This document shows positions 17,494 to 25,074 of a stretch of 40,384 bases of DNA, piece after piece. A program made the position numbers and the translations under genes. The first letter of the stretch is position 1, and each line of letters starts with the position of its first letter. The stretch is from Bacillota bacterium (GTDB lineage: Bacteria > Bacillota_A > Clostridia > Tissierellales > Peptoniphilaceae): assembly GCA_023418535.1 (NCBI GenBank), contig JAEZZN010000108.1, forward strand, positions 1 to 40,384, in the 5' to 3' direction. The notes under the pieces are model-generated. The model made no database searches, was not told where the DNA came from, and worked only from the letters and a program-made list of their open reading frames with translations.

Positions 17494-19137
17494 ATGAAGA
17501 CTGATTATGAAATTTCTTTAGAGGCAAATAAGCTTAAAATATCTGAAATTGCTTCAAAAATAGGCATAAATAAAGATAGTTTAATTAAATATGGTGATTA
17601 TAAAGCAAAAATAAAAATTGATAATTTTAATGATTTATCAAAAAATTTAATACTAGTTACTTCCATCAATCCTACATCAACAGGAGAGGGAAAATCAACA
17701 GTTACAGTTGGACTTTCAGATGGATTAAATTTAATTGGTAAAAAATCTGTAGTTGCACTTAGAGAACCTTCATTTGGACCAGTTTTAGGTAGAAAGGGTG
17801 GAGCTACTGGTGGAGGATATGCACAAGTAATACCTATGGATGAAATCAACTTACATTTTAATGGGGATTTACATGCTATAACTTCAGCTCATAATGCAAT
17901 TATGGCATTAATCAATAATCATATTTTTCAAGGTAATGAATTAGGATTTGAAAAAGTTCAATTTAATTATGTATTAGATATGAATGAAAGAGCTTTGAGA
18001 AATATCAAAATCAATTATGGTAAAAAAGATGAAAGAGAATCAGGATTTGAAATTACAGTTGCAAGTGAAATAATGGCTATTCTTTGTTTATCTGAAAATC
18101 TTGATGATTTAAAAGAAAAAATATCAAATATTTTAATAGGATTTAATAAATCAAATCAACCGATTTATATTAAAGACTTAAAGATAGAAGGTGTGATTAC
18201 AGCAATATTAAAAGATGCGATAAATCCAAATCTTGCACAAACGTTGGAAAATAATCCTGCAATTATACATGGTGGACCTTTTGCCAATATTGCTCATGGA
18301 TGTAATTCAGTAATTGCAACAAAAACAGCTCTTAAATATGGTGATTATGTAGTTACAGAGGCAGGTTTTGGTGCAGATCTTGGAGCAGAAAAATTCTTAG
18401 ATATAAAATGTAGAAAATCAGGATTGAGACCAAAAGCGACTGTAATAGTTGCAACTATCAAAGCTTTAAAACTTCATGGTGGAGTTTTGGAAGAAAATTT
18501 AAAATCTGAAAATTTAGAAGCTTTAAAAATGGGAATTAAAAATCTCGAAAAACATATTGAAAATATGAAAAAATATAATTTACCAGTTATAGTTGCATTA
18601 AATAAATTTACTTCCGATACAGATAATGAAATTTTATTAATGGAAGAATGGGCAAAAGAAATAGGAGTAGAGTTTTCACTTACTGAAGTTTGGGAAAAAG
18701 GTGGAAATGGAGCTATAGATTTAGCAAATAAATTAGTTAAAATAGTTGAAAATAACAATCAAGAATTAAAATTTATTTACGAAGATGAAGATACCATAGA
18801 AGATAAAATTAATATAGTTGCAAAAGAAATTTATGGAGCCAAGGGAGTTAAATTTTCAGAGCAAGCTAAAGAAAAATTATCTTTAATAGAGTCACTAGGA
18901 TTTAATAATTTACCTATATGTATAGCTAAGACTCCAAATTCACTCTCAGACAATCCGAAATTAATAGGAAGACCTATTGATTTTGAAATCACAGTTACAG
19001 ATTTAAATATTAGATCCGGAGCTGGATTTATAGTAGTTTATTTAAATAAAGTTTTAACCATGCCAGGATTACCTAAAACACCTAATGCATTGGCAATAGA
19101 TGTAGATGAAAAAGGAAATATAGTGAATTTGTACTAG
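17494..19137 (+). CDS. fhs: Formate-tetrahydrofolate ligase
   Basis: Makes 10-formyl-THF from formate, THF and ATP. The 547-residue protein carries the P-loop TSTGEGKST (about residues 61-69), REPSFGPVLGRKGGATGGGYAQV, the NMAHGCNS-type element (FANIAHGCNSVIATK), AGFGADLGAEKF and LPKTPNA near the end. It is the last gene of the purine operon, which supplies the formyl donor used by PurN and PurH. No strong terminator is visible before the next promoter at 19171, so some read-through into the transporter genes is possible. Confidence 0.96.
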   Translation: MKTDYEISLEANKLKISEIASKIGINKDSLIKYGDYKAKIKIDNFNDLSKNLILVTSINPTSTGEGKSTVTVGLSDGLNLIGKKSVVALREPSFGPVLGRKGGATGGGYAQVIPMDEINLHFNGDLHAITSAHNAIMALINNHIFQGNELGFEKVQFNYVLDMNERALRNIKINYGKKDERESGFEITVASEIMAILCLSENLDDLKEKISNILIGFNKSNQPIYIKDLKIEGVITAILKDAINPNLAQTLENNPAIIHGGPFANIAHGCNSVIATKTALKYGDYVVTEAGFGADLGAEKFLDIKCRKSGLRPKATVIVATIKALKLHGGVLEENLKSENLEALKMGIKNLEKHIENMKKYNLPVIVALNKFTSDTDNEILLMEEWAKEIGVEFSLTEVWEKGGNGAIDLANKLVKIVENNNQELKFIYEDEDTIEDKINIVAKEIYGAKGVKFSEQAKEKLSLIESLGFNNLPICIAKTPNSLSDNPKLIGRPIDFEITVTDLNIRSGAGFIVVYLNKVLTMPGLPKTPNALAIDVDEKGNIVNLY

Positions 19138-19148
19138 CACATAAAATG

Positions 19149-19264
19149 TATAATTTATCAAAAAAAAAAATTGATATGAAAATAATAATATATTATAATA
19201 AAGAAAAGAAAACGTATTCATGATATTTAGATGAGTGATAATTATATAAATATAGGAGATAGAT
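19149..19264 (+). repeat. Direct repeat copy 1: promoter plus leader of the FtsX-like ABC cassette
   Basis: This 116-base block is repeated at 21963-22081 (119 bases). The two copies share a 39-base identical core (19194-19232 and 22011-22049) that begins with TATAATAAAG, and continue with few differences to a shared AGGAGATAGAT ribosome site. The -35 part has diverged. The copies flank the whole permease-permease-ATPase cassette. Confidence 0.9.
19171..19199 (+). promoter_or_regulatory. Sigma-A promoter of the first ABC cassette
   Basis: TTGATA (19171-19176), 17-base spacer, TATAAT (19194-19199): a near-consensus promoter inside repeat copy 1, giving a leader of about 90 bases. Confidence 0.8.
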
Positions 19265-19286
19265 AAACTAAATATAAATTAGTTTA
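19264..19286 (+). promoter_or_regulatory. Hairpin between ribosome site and start codon of the first permease gene
   Basis: TAAACTAA (19264-19271) and TTAGTTTA (19279-19286) are perfect eight-base arms with a seven-base loop. AGGAG is at 19254-19258 and the ATG at 19295, so the linear spacing (36 bases) is far too long. Folding the hairpin would bring them to about 13 bases. Whether this is regulatory or debris is unknown. Confidence 0.45.
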
Positions 19287-19294
19287 TTAAAATT

Positions 19295-20299
19295 ATGAAA
19301 TTTAACAAAAGCGTGTATTCATTGATTTTCATAGCTAATTTAGCTTTTTTAATGGGATTTAATTATTTGCTAGGATCGGCTTCTTATGATAATAAATATA
19401 ATATGCCTAAAAATTATTTAGAATTTGAAAAATTAAATCAAGCAAATATTAATTTGCATGAATTAAAAGGTAAAGAAATAAATGTAATTGCAGAAACGGG
19501 TAATGAGGAGATTATAGGATTATATGACTCTGAATATAAATATTATATAGAAACTTCAAAAATTCTTAGTGCATATGAACTTAGATATTTTTCAAATGAT
19601 GACTATATACAAAATAAAAATGTAAGTATATATATTGGTTCTATAAGAGATCTTATGCAAAAATCTGAAATAGATTTTACTCCTTTGGAAAATAGATTTA
19701 ATACAGAAATTATAAATTACTTTGATTATGATGCCTCTATTTATGAGAATGATATAATTTTAGTTAAAAATCTATTTTCAATCGATTCTAATGAAATCAC
19801 TAAATTATATGTATTTAGTGAAAATGGAGATATTGATTCTTCTACAATTAATTTATTAAAATCAAATTTTAAATTGATAAAAAAAAGCAATTTGAAAATG
19901 TTAAAAGACGCGTTTAATATATTTTTATTTGGTAGATTGTATGAAAAAATCATTTCAACTAGTTTGATATCGATTATATTAATCGTGTTTTTTAGCATAT
20001 CAATATTTTTCAACTCAAAGAAAAAGGATATATTAATTAATAAAATGTTTGGTGCAAATAGTTTAAGCTTTATAGTTATTTTTATTAAGAGAAATATCCT
20101 ATTTTTATTAATAACTTTTATAGCGTCAGATATAGTAATTTCCACATATTTAACTTATATTAAAAATAAAACATTTACTTTATTTAATATATTAACTCTA
20201 AATGTAATATTATTTATATTAATTTTATTGATAACTATTATAAAAATAATAATCATGTTTAATTCAATACGTGAAGAAGGAGTTGAATATGATTTATAG
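19295..20299 (+). CDS. FtsX/MacB-like half-size ABC permease A
   Basis: A 334-residue membrane protein with one N-terminal membrane segment (about 8-27), a large extracytoplasmic domain (about 30-215), and three C-terminal segments (about 219-240, 255-280, 293-320). This is the four-segment FtsX/MacB plan. The cytoplasmic loop NSKKKDILINKMFGANSLS reads like the family's RRREIAIRKALGAS coupling loop. It overlaps permease B by 11 bases, and an ATPase gene follows, so the three make one transporter. Together the two halves (334 + 331) equal the length of the fused permeases of lactococcin 972-type bacteriocin loci; that link is inference. An in-frame stop at 19280 forbids an upstream start, and no ribosome site is adjacent. 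Confidence 0.75.
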   Translation: MKFNKSVYSLIFIANLAFLMGFNYLLGSASYDNKYNMPKNYLEFEKLNQANINLHELKGKEINVIAETGNEEIIGLYDSEYKYYIETSKILSAYELRYFSNDDYIQNKNVSIYIGSIRDLMQKSEIDFTPLENRFNTEIINYFDYDASIYENDIILVKNLFSIDSNEITKLYVFSENGDIDSSTINLLKSNFKLIKKSNLKMLKDAFNIFLFGRLYEKIISTSLISIILIVFFSISIFFNSKKKDILINKMFGANSLSFIVIFIKRNILFLLITFIASDIVISTYLTYIKNKTFTLFNILTLNVILFILILLITIIKIIIMFNSIREEGVEYDL

Positions 20300-21284
20300 A
20301 CTTTTACATTATGGTATTAGGGACATTTTTAAAAATTTAAAGAGAATTTTGCTACTTAATATAATTATTGTATTTGTTTCCATTCCAATATTAATCTCAA
20401 TTGATTCAATTATATTTGTTATGAATAATGAAGATCAAAATGAATTTCATGAAGATATTGTATTAGAATTGGTACCCATTTCATTTGATGAAATAGACAT
20501 GGGTTTAGTAGAAAAATTATATAATTATTTTGGAAAACATAATTACACATATTTCACTAGTGGGTATTTTTCAAAAAAATATCAACAAAAAATCGATTTA
20601 TTTGATAATAGATCAGATAGTGAAAATGGCAAAGGATATTTATTAGCTGGAAATCCCATTAATGATGATTCGCTTAAGAGTGTAGATAATGATTATATCA
20701 ATAAAAAAATTTTAAAGATTACTGGAATAACTGGAAAAGCTCCATCTTCAGACCATTATATTTTTGAAATTACAAATAAGGATGAGCTATTAGAATCCTA
20801 TAAAAATCTTAATAAAAGTGAGATTTTAGATTTGATTAATAGCATCAGTACATCAGATAAAGATAGTCTTTTAATATTACAAAATATATTTGATAATTCC
20901 TTTGCGGATCTAAAAATTATTGAAAGTAAAGAAGTCGATGAAATAGGCTTTATATTTAAGTATGTATTTGTATTTAATGGATTAAATATCATACTTCTAA
21001 ATTATGCTCTATACTATTTCTATCATGAATTATTTACAAAATTAAGAAAAGAATACTTAATTCATTATATACATGGCGCAACTATTAAAGATATTTTTTA
21101 TAGAACAGCATTACTAAATACGATTATTATATTGAATAATTTTATTATATTAAATGTATTAAATGGTTTTAATATTAATCCAAGGTTTTATATTATATTA
21201 GCAATGACATTTGGATATATAATAATATTTTTTGTAAATAATTTGCTATTTTTAAGAAAAATAAAAAGTTCAATTTTGTATTGA
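20289..21284 (+). CDS. FtsX/MacB-like half-size ABC permease B
   Basis: A 331-residue partner of the preceding permease with the same plan: membrane segment about 20-42, extracytoplasmic domain to about 220, then three membrane segments. The coupling loop is LRKEYLIHYIHGATIKDIF, again FtsX-like (the HGAT corresponds to LGAS). Sequence similarity to permease A is low, so they are ancient paralogues or a heterodimer. I chose ATG 20289 because AAGGAG lies at 20277-20282; a GTG at 20271 has no ribosome site. It overlaps permease A by 11 bases, implying coupled, equal synthesis. The ATPase follows seven bases later. Confidence 0.75.
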   Translation: MIYRLLHYGIRDIFKNLKRILLLNIIIVFVSIPILISIDSIIFVMNNEDQNEFHEDIVLELVPISFDEIDMGLVEKLYNYFGKHNYTYFTSGYFSKKYQQKIDLFDNRSDSENGKGYLLAGNPINDDSLKSVDNDYINKKILKITGITGKAPSSDHYIFEITNKDELLESYKNLNKSEILDLINSISTSDKDSLLILQNIFDNSFADLKIIESKEVDEIGFIFKYVFVFNGLNIILLNYALYYFYHELFTKLRKEYLIHYIHGATIKDIFYRTALLNTIIILNNFIILNVLNGFNINPRFYIILAMTFGYIIIFFVNNLLFLRKIKSSILY

Positions 21285-21291
21285 GGTAAAA

Positions 21292-21954
21292 ATGATTAAA
21301 ATAGATATATTAAAAAAATCATACAAAAATATTAATGAAACTATAATTCTTGAAAATACCTATATTGAAATAAATAAAGGTGATAAGGTTCTTATTCAAG
21401 GGGAAAATGGTTCAGGTAAAACTACCACTCTTAAAATTATAGGTATGTTAGATAATGAATATGATGGCAATTACTATTATAATGATGAAAATATTAAAAG
21501 TTTTAGTTCAAAAAAAATAGGACTTTTAAGAAATGAAACATTTGGTTTTGTCTTTCAAGATTATCTTCTTCTAGATGATGAAACTGTAAAATACAATATA
21601 ACAATCCCTTTAATTTATTCTAAGAAATATAATAGTAAAGAAAAGAAAAATAGATTTGATGAAATTTGTAATGTATTTGATTTATATGAATTATTGGGCA
21701 AAAAAGTAAAATATTTATCTGGTGGAGAAAAACAAAAAGTTGCAATAAGCAGAGCCTTAATAAATAATCCAGAGGTACTAATACTTGATGAACCAACAGC
21801 TGCTCTTCACACACATCTTAAGAGTAATTTTTACAATTATATTTTTAATAAAATTCCAAAGGATACGACTATAATATTAGTAAGTCATGATACAAACTTC
21901 TTTGACTTAAAAGAATTTAAGATATTTAGAATAGAAAGTGGAGAATTGATTTAA
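21292..21954 (+). CDS. ABC transporter ATPase, MacB/LolD class (similar to lactococcin 972-group ATPases)
   Basis: A 220-residue stand-alone ATPase. Walker A is GENGSGKTT (37-45), Q-loop FVFQDYLLL, signature LSGGEKQKVAISRAL, Walker B VLILDEPTAA, and switch His in LVSHD. The motif set and small size are those of the MacB/LolD/FtsE branch, which powers FtsX-like permeases such as the two encoded just upstream. The D-loop reads DEPTAALHTH, with His where most members have Asp (ALD). Substrate is unknown: candidates are export of the secreted protein at 22381 or removal of a toxic peptide from the membrane. No terminator is seen before repeat copy 2. Confidence 0.88.
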   Translation: MIKIDILKKSYKNINETIILENTYIEINKGDKVLIQGENGSGKTTTLKIIGMLDNEYDGNYYYNDENIKSFSSKKIGLLRNETFGFVFQDYLLLDDETVKYNITIPLIYSKKYNSKEKKNRFDEICNVFDLYELLGKKVKYLSGGEKQKVAISRALINNPEVLILDEPTAALHTHLKSNFYNYIFNKIPKDTTIILVSHDTNFFDLKEFKIFRIESGELI

Positions 21955-21962
21955 CAAAAATA

Positions 21963-22081
21963 TATAATTTATCAAAAATAAAAATTTATATAAAAAAAAT
22001 AAGAATATGTTATAATAAAGAAAAGAAAACGTATTCATGATATTTAGATAAGTTATAATTATATAAACATAGGAGATAGAT
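21963..22081 (+). repeat. Direct repeat copy 2: promoter plus leader
   Basis: Second copy of the 19149-19264 block. The ribosome site AGGAGATAGAT sits six bases before an ATG at 22082, so in this copy the leader is properly joined to a start codon, whereas copy 1 is not. The -35 is degraded, but a TG two bases upstream of TATAAT gives an extended -10. Confidence 0.9.
22008..22016 (+). promoter_or_regulatory. Extended -10 promoter in repeat copy 2
   Basis: TGTTATAAT (22008-22016). No good -35 at proper spacing (TTTATA at 21985-21990 is 20 bases away). Confidence 0.55.
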
Positions 22082-22208
22082 ATGAAAAATATTTTAATTA
22101 ATATTTAGTTCCATATTTATTCTCCTGTTTTTTGTTTCATTGATAGTTACTAATACTGATAATGAAATTTTTATAAATGTTTCAGAGAATATATATTTAT
22201 TAAACTAA
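22082..22208 (+). pseudogene. Frameshifted short ORF for a hydrophobic peptide behind repeat copy 2
   Basis: After a well-placed AGGAG and ATG 22082, the frame reads MKNILINI and stops at TAG 22106. One base earlier at about 22103 would continue the frame as FSSIFILLFFVSLIVTNTD and on to TAA 22206. The restored peptide would be about 41 residues: short basic start, a hydrophobic stretch like a signal or membrane anchor, then a polar tail ending NIYLLN. It could be a dead small-peptide gene, or the stub of a permease from a duplicated cassette; similarity to permease A is only in general character. A single-base sequencing error would also explain it. The stretch 21955-22380 has no intact gene, only this, the repeat and the next promoter. 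Confidence 0.45.
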
Positions 22209-22215
22209 AAAAAAC

Positions 22216-22244
22216 TTGAAAACGAAATCATTTAATTGTAAAAT
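22216..22244 (+). promoter_or_regulatory. Promoter of the secreted-protein gene
   Basis: TTGAAA (22216-22221), 17-base spacer, TAAAAT (22239-22244). It gives an AT-rich leader of about 130 bases before ATG 22381, unusually long for this window; no riboswitch was recognised in it. Confidence 0.65.
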
Positions 22245-22380
22245 GAAAATAGAAAAAATATATTGAATTAATATGTATTTTAAAATTAAAATTTATACAT
22301 TTACCAGTGAAAATAAAATATAGTTATATTTATTTTAGTTATTACTGAACCTAAAACAATAATAGTATTAAGGAGGATAT

Positions 22381-22791
22381 ATGAAAAGAAAAAAAATAAG
22401 TAAAATAATAACTAGCATTATTTGCTTATCCATGCTGTTATTCAATAATTTTACCACAGTTGTAGCTTCAGATTCTACTTCATCTGATGGTCTTGGGTAT
22501 GTATTAAGAGGAAGTATATCAGATACTTATTTATCAGGATCTGTAGGTGGGAAATTGAGCAACACATCTCCTACAGTTACTTTAGTAGGATATGTATATA
22601 TTGCTGGAACTTCAGGTTCTACTGTTAGAGTTAAAAACTCTGTATCTACGACATATAATACTTATTCTATAAATGACATCACAACAGATTATAATGGAAG
22701 AAGAATTAGTCCTGTTAAGTGGTATAAAGGATATGTCAGTGCAAAAATTACAGGAGTAGGTATAGTCGAAACTAGATGGATGTATAATTAA
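22381..22791 (+). CDS. Secreted small protein of unknown family (candidate exported effector/bacteriocin)
   Basis: A 136-residue preprotein with a classical Sec signal: basic start MKRKKISK, hydrophobic core to about residue 25, probable cleavage near VVAS (about 29). The mature part, about 107 residues, is rich in Ser, Thr, Gly, Tyr and Val, has no Cys, and alternates strand-like segments (TVTLVGYVYIAGTSGSTVRV, YVSAKITGVGIVETRWMYN), suggesting a small beta-sandwich. AAGGAGGATAT is an excellent ribosome site. It lies between two ABC systems and before two lipoproteins, the arrangement seen in lactococcin 972-type loci, but I do not see the PF09683-like tryptophan/glycine pattern, so homology is not claimed. 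It could equally be a surface or adhesion protein. Gene certain, function unknown. Confidence 0.75.
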   Translation: MKRKKISKIITSIICLSMLLFNNFTTVVASDSTSSDGLGYVLRGSISDTYLSGSVGGKLSNTSPTVTLVGYVYIAGTSGSTVRVKNSVSTTYNTYSINDITTDYNGRRISPVKWYKGYVSAKITGVGIVETRWMYN

Positions 22792-22857
22792 TTATTGATA
22801 TATATATAATTTATTAAAAGTTATAAATACTATTATTGTTTTTTAGGGGAGGTAAAA

Positions 22858-23958
22858 TTGAAGAAAAAAACATTATTTTTAATTCTATTTTTATTTATAA
22901 TCAGTTTTTTATATGGATGCATATATAACAATAAAATTTCTAAAAAAGAGATTACGAATATAAGCATTGATTATAGTAATCAAGGTATACATAACCCTAA
23001 AAGTGTTTTAAAAACTAAAAACAAATTTTATATAGATTATAATGGATGTATTTATAGTATCGGACTAAAAAATTTTGAAGCTAAATTAGTAACTACACTA
23101 ACATATATAGATGATAAATATTATAGAAGTAGTATCGACGATAACATATATATAGATACGTTTAAAAAAATAGAAAAAAAGAGTTTTCTTCCGGATATTC
23201 ATTTAGTAGATAATAAAATTTTTTATATAGCAGAAGTTATGGAAAAAGGAGAAACTTACTATAAGTTATCTTCGGTAGATTTAGAGGGAAAGAATAAAAC
23301 TGATTATATTACCTTCTATGATGAAGTGATAGGATTAAAAGTATGTGATGATTATTTTATTATTTCTATTATTAAAGATTCTAAAAGTCATATTTATTTA
23401 TATGATAAAAATCTTAATTTCAAAGAAATATTTATTAATGGAAGATTAAAAGCCACATATAAAAACTATATTATTTCAGAAGTTGTAGAACATGAAATAG
23501 TTGATATATATGCTTATGATGTAATTTCTGGAAAATCAAAGTTAATTTTGCATGATTTTGGGTTTGTTGAGTCGATTAGCGATGGGCTTTTATCAACTAC
23601 AAAACTAAATAATTTTAATGATATGAATTCAGATTATAAAAGTTTTGTATTTAACTTTAGGAATATGAATAAATTGTTAGAATTTGAAAATTTAATTCCT
23701 TTATTCTTTGATGAAAAATATATTTACTTATCAAAAGGTATAGGTAAACAAGATTTTATTAAAACAGATAAAAAAGGAGAAATTATTCATAGAATTAATA
23801 TTGTTGATAAAAAAGATTATGTAAATTATTCTCATATAATTGCTAATATAGGGGATAATTTAATTTGCATGGATAATAAAATAGAATATAAATACTACAT
23901 TTTAAATCTAAAAGATAAATCAGTTAAAGAGATAGACTTTAGGGATATTGATTCTTAA
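22858..23958 (+). CDS. Lipoprotein 1, probable beta-propeller-like, paralogue of the next gene
   Basis: A 366-residue lipoprotein: TTG start with GGGGAGG ribosome site, hydrophobic signal, lipobox LYGC with Cys21 as the lipidated residue. The remainder is a long run of short strand-like repeats with alternating Asp/Tyr/Lys turns (YYKLSSVDLEGK, DDYFIISI, IYLYDKNLNF, IYAYDVISGKSK), which suggests a beta-propeller; no catalytic motif is visible. It aligns along its length with the next gene at shared features (YYxLSSV-D/N-L, DDYFII, YDKNL). Position between the secreted protein and the ABC-2 exporter suggests an accessory role on the outer face of the membrane, such as binding or immunity. This is inferred from context only. 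Confidence 0.75.
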   Translation: MKKKTLFLILFLFIISFLYGCIYNNKISKKEITNISIDYSNQGIHNPKSVLKTKNKFYIDYNGCIYSIGLKNFEAKLVTTLTYIDDKYYRSSIDDNIYIDTFKKIEKKSFLPDIHLVDNKIFYIAEVMEKGETYYKLSSVDLEGKNKTDYITFYDEVIGLKVCDDYFIISIIKDSKSHIYLYDKNLNFKEIFINGRLKATYKNYIISEVVEHEIVDIYAYDVISGKSKLILHDFGFVESISDGLLSTTKLNNFNDMNSDYKSFVFNFRNMNKLLEFENLIPLFFDEKYIYLSKGIGKQDFIKTDKKGEIIHRINIVDKKDYVNYSHIIANIGDNLICMDNKIEYKYYILNLKDKSVKEIDFRDIDS

Positions 23959-23990
23959 AATAACATTAATAAATATAAAGGTGGATTATA

Positions 23991-25073
23991 ATGAAGCGAA
24001 ATAATGCAGTATATCTATTATTTTTAAGCGTTATGCTTTTTCTAACAGCGTGTAGTAGTTCAAAGATTGATGGTAGTGTAGAATATGGAAAGTTTAATTT
24101 AAATGACTCTTATCAGTCTATTTATACTGAAGATGGTGCATATATTATTCAAGACAGTAATGTGTTTTTTTATAAAGATGGGGTAAGTCAACTTCTTTTT
24201 ACAACATATATTATTGATGATAAATCTGTGAGATTTGAGGCTTCTGATGGAGAAAGTTTAAAATTTTCTTCAGATTTTCAAAATTACATTTCAAAAAAAG
24301 TATTAGATAATATATATATTATGGGAAATAGATTCTATTATATATCTAATTTTGAAAATAAAAAAGGTGATAAAAAATATTATTTATCATCTGTAAATCT
24401 TTTAGGTAAAGATAGAATAGATCATATATTGCTAGAGAAAGAGCCAAATGCTTTTTATATTGCGGATGATTATTTTATAATTGGATCTTTAATAAATGAA
24501 AAAATGGAATATGTAGCATATGATAAGAATTTAAAGGAACATGATTTAAATCTTGAAGATAAAGAGATTGAAGCTATATATAAGTCATTAGTTTTTTATA
24601 GAAAATTAAATGAAAAAGATGATTATGAGCTATGGGTTTTTGATATAAAAACAGGAGAAGATAGCTTGTTTGCTCCAAATACAGGAACTATAACTGCTGT
24701 AGGAGAGGGATATATAGCAACCTTTGTATCATCTAAATTAGAAAAAGCGAATGATGGTAAAGAAACTAACGATATTGCAAAAGTTTATAGTATAGAAAAT
24801 AGAGAGGAAATATTTACATTAAATGATAATATAATCTCAAATTTTGATAATGATAAATTTTATGCTTTAGATACAAAGACATCAAATACTTATTATGAGT
24901 ATGACATTAAAGGAAATTTAATTAGTGAAGTTGATGGAAGTAATTATTCTGATATATTCCACATAATATCTGTTAAGAATGGCGAAGCTATAGTAAATAG
25001 CAATAAAGCGATAAATAGATATTATCATATTGATTTTAATAGTAAGAAAATAGATCCTATAGAGGTTGAATGA
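23991..25073 (+). CDS. Lipoprotein 2, probable beta-propeller-like, paralogue of the previous gene
   Basis: A 360-residue lipoprotein with lipobox LTAC (Cys21) followed by a Ser-rich linker (SSSKIDGS). The body again shows repeated strand-turn units (KYYLSSVNLLGK, DDYFIIGSL, YVAYDKNLKEHDL, ELWVFDIKTGED, YYEYDIKGNLI), paralogous to lipoprotein 1. The ribosome site is AAAGGTGG. It starts 32 bases after its paralogue, and its stop overlaps the ribosome-site region of the ABC ATPase gene, which places it in the same transcript as the ABC-2 system. Two diverged tandem lipoproteins suggest that each senses or binds a different ligand. Function unknown. Confidence 0.75.
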   Translation: MKRNNAVYLLFLSVMLFLTACSSSKIDGSVEYGKFNLNDSYQSIYTEDGAYIIQDSNVFFYKDGVSQLLFTTYIIDDKSVRFEASDGESLKFSSDFQNYISKKVLDNIYIMGNRFYYISNFENKKGDKKYYLSSVNLLGKDRIDHILLEKEPNAFYIADDYFIIGSLINEKMEYVAYDKNLKEHDLNLEDKEIEAIYKSLVFYRKLNEKDDYELWVFDIKTGEDSLFAPNTGTITAVGEGYIATFVSSKLEKANDGKETNDIAKVYSIENREEIFTLNDNIISNFDNDKFYALDTKTSNTYYEYDIKGNLISEVDGSNYSDIFHIISVKNGEAIVNSNKAINRYYHIDFNSKKIDPIEVE

Positions 25074-25074
25074 T

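Noticed and set aside
22801..22820. Third partial copy of the promoter repeat (TATATAATTTATTAAAAG) after the secreted-protein gene
   Set aside because: Only the first ~16 AT-rich bases resemble the repeat; the conserved core and ribosome site are absent, so chance similarity is likely.
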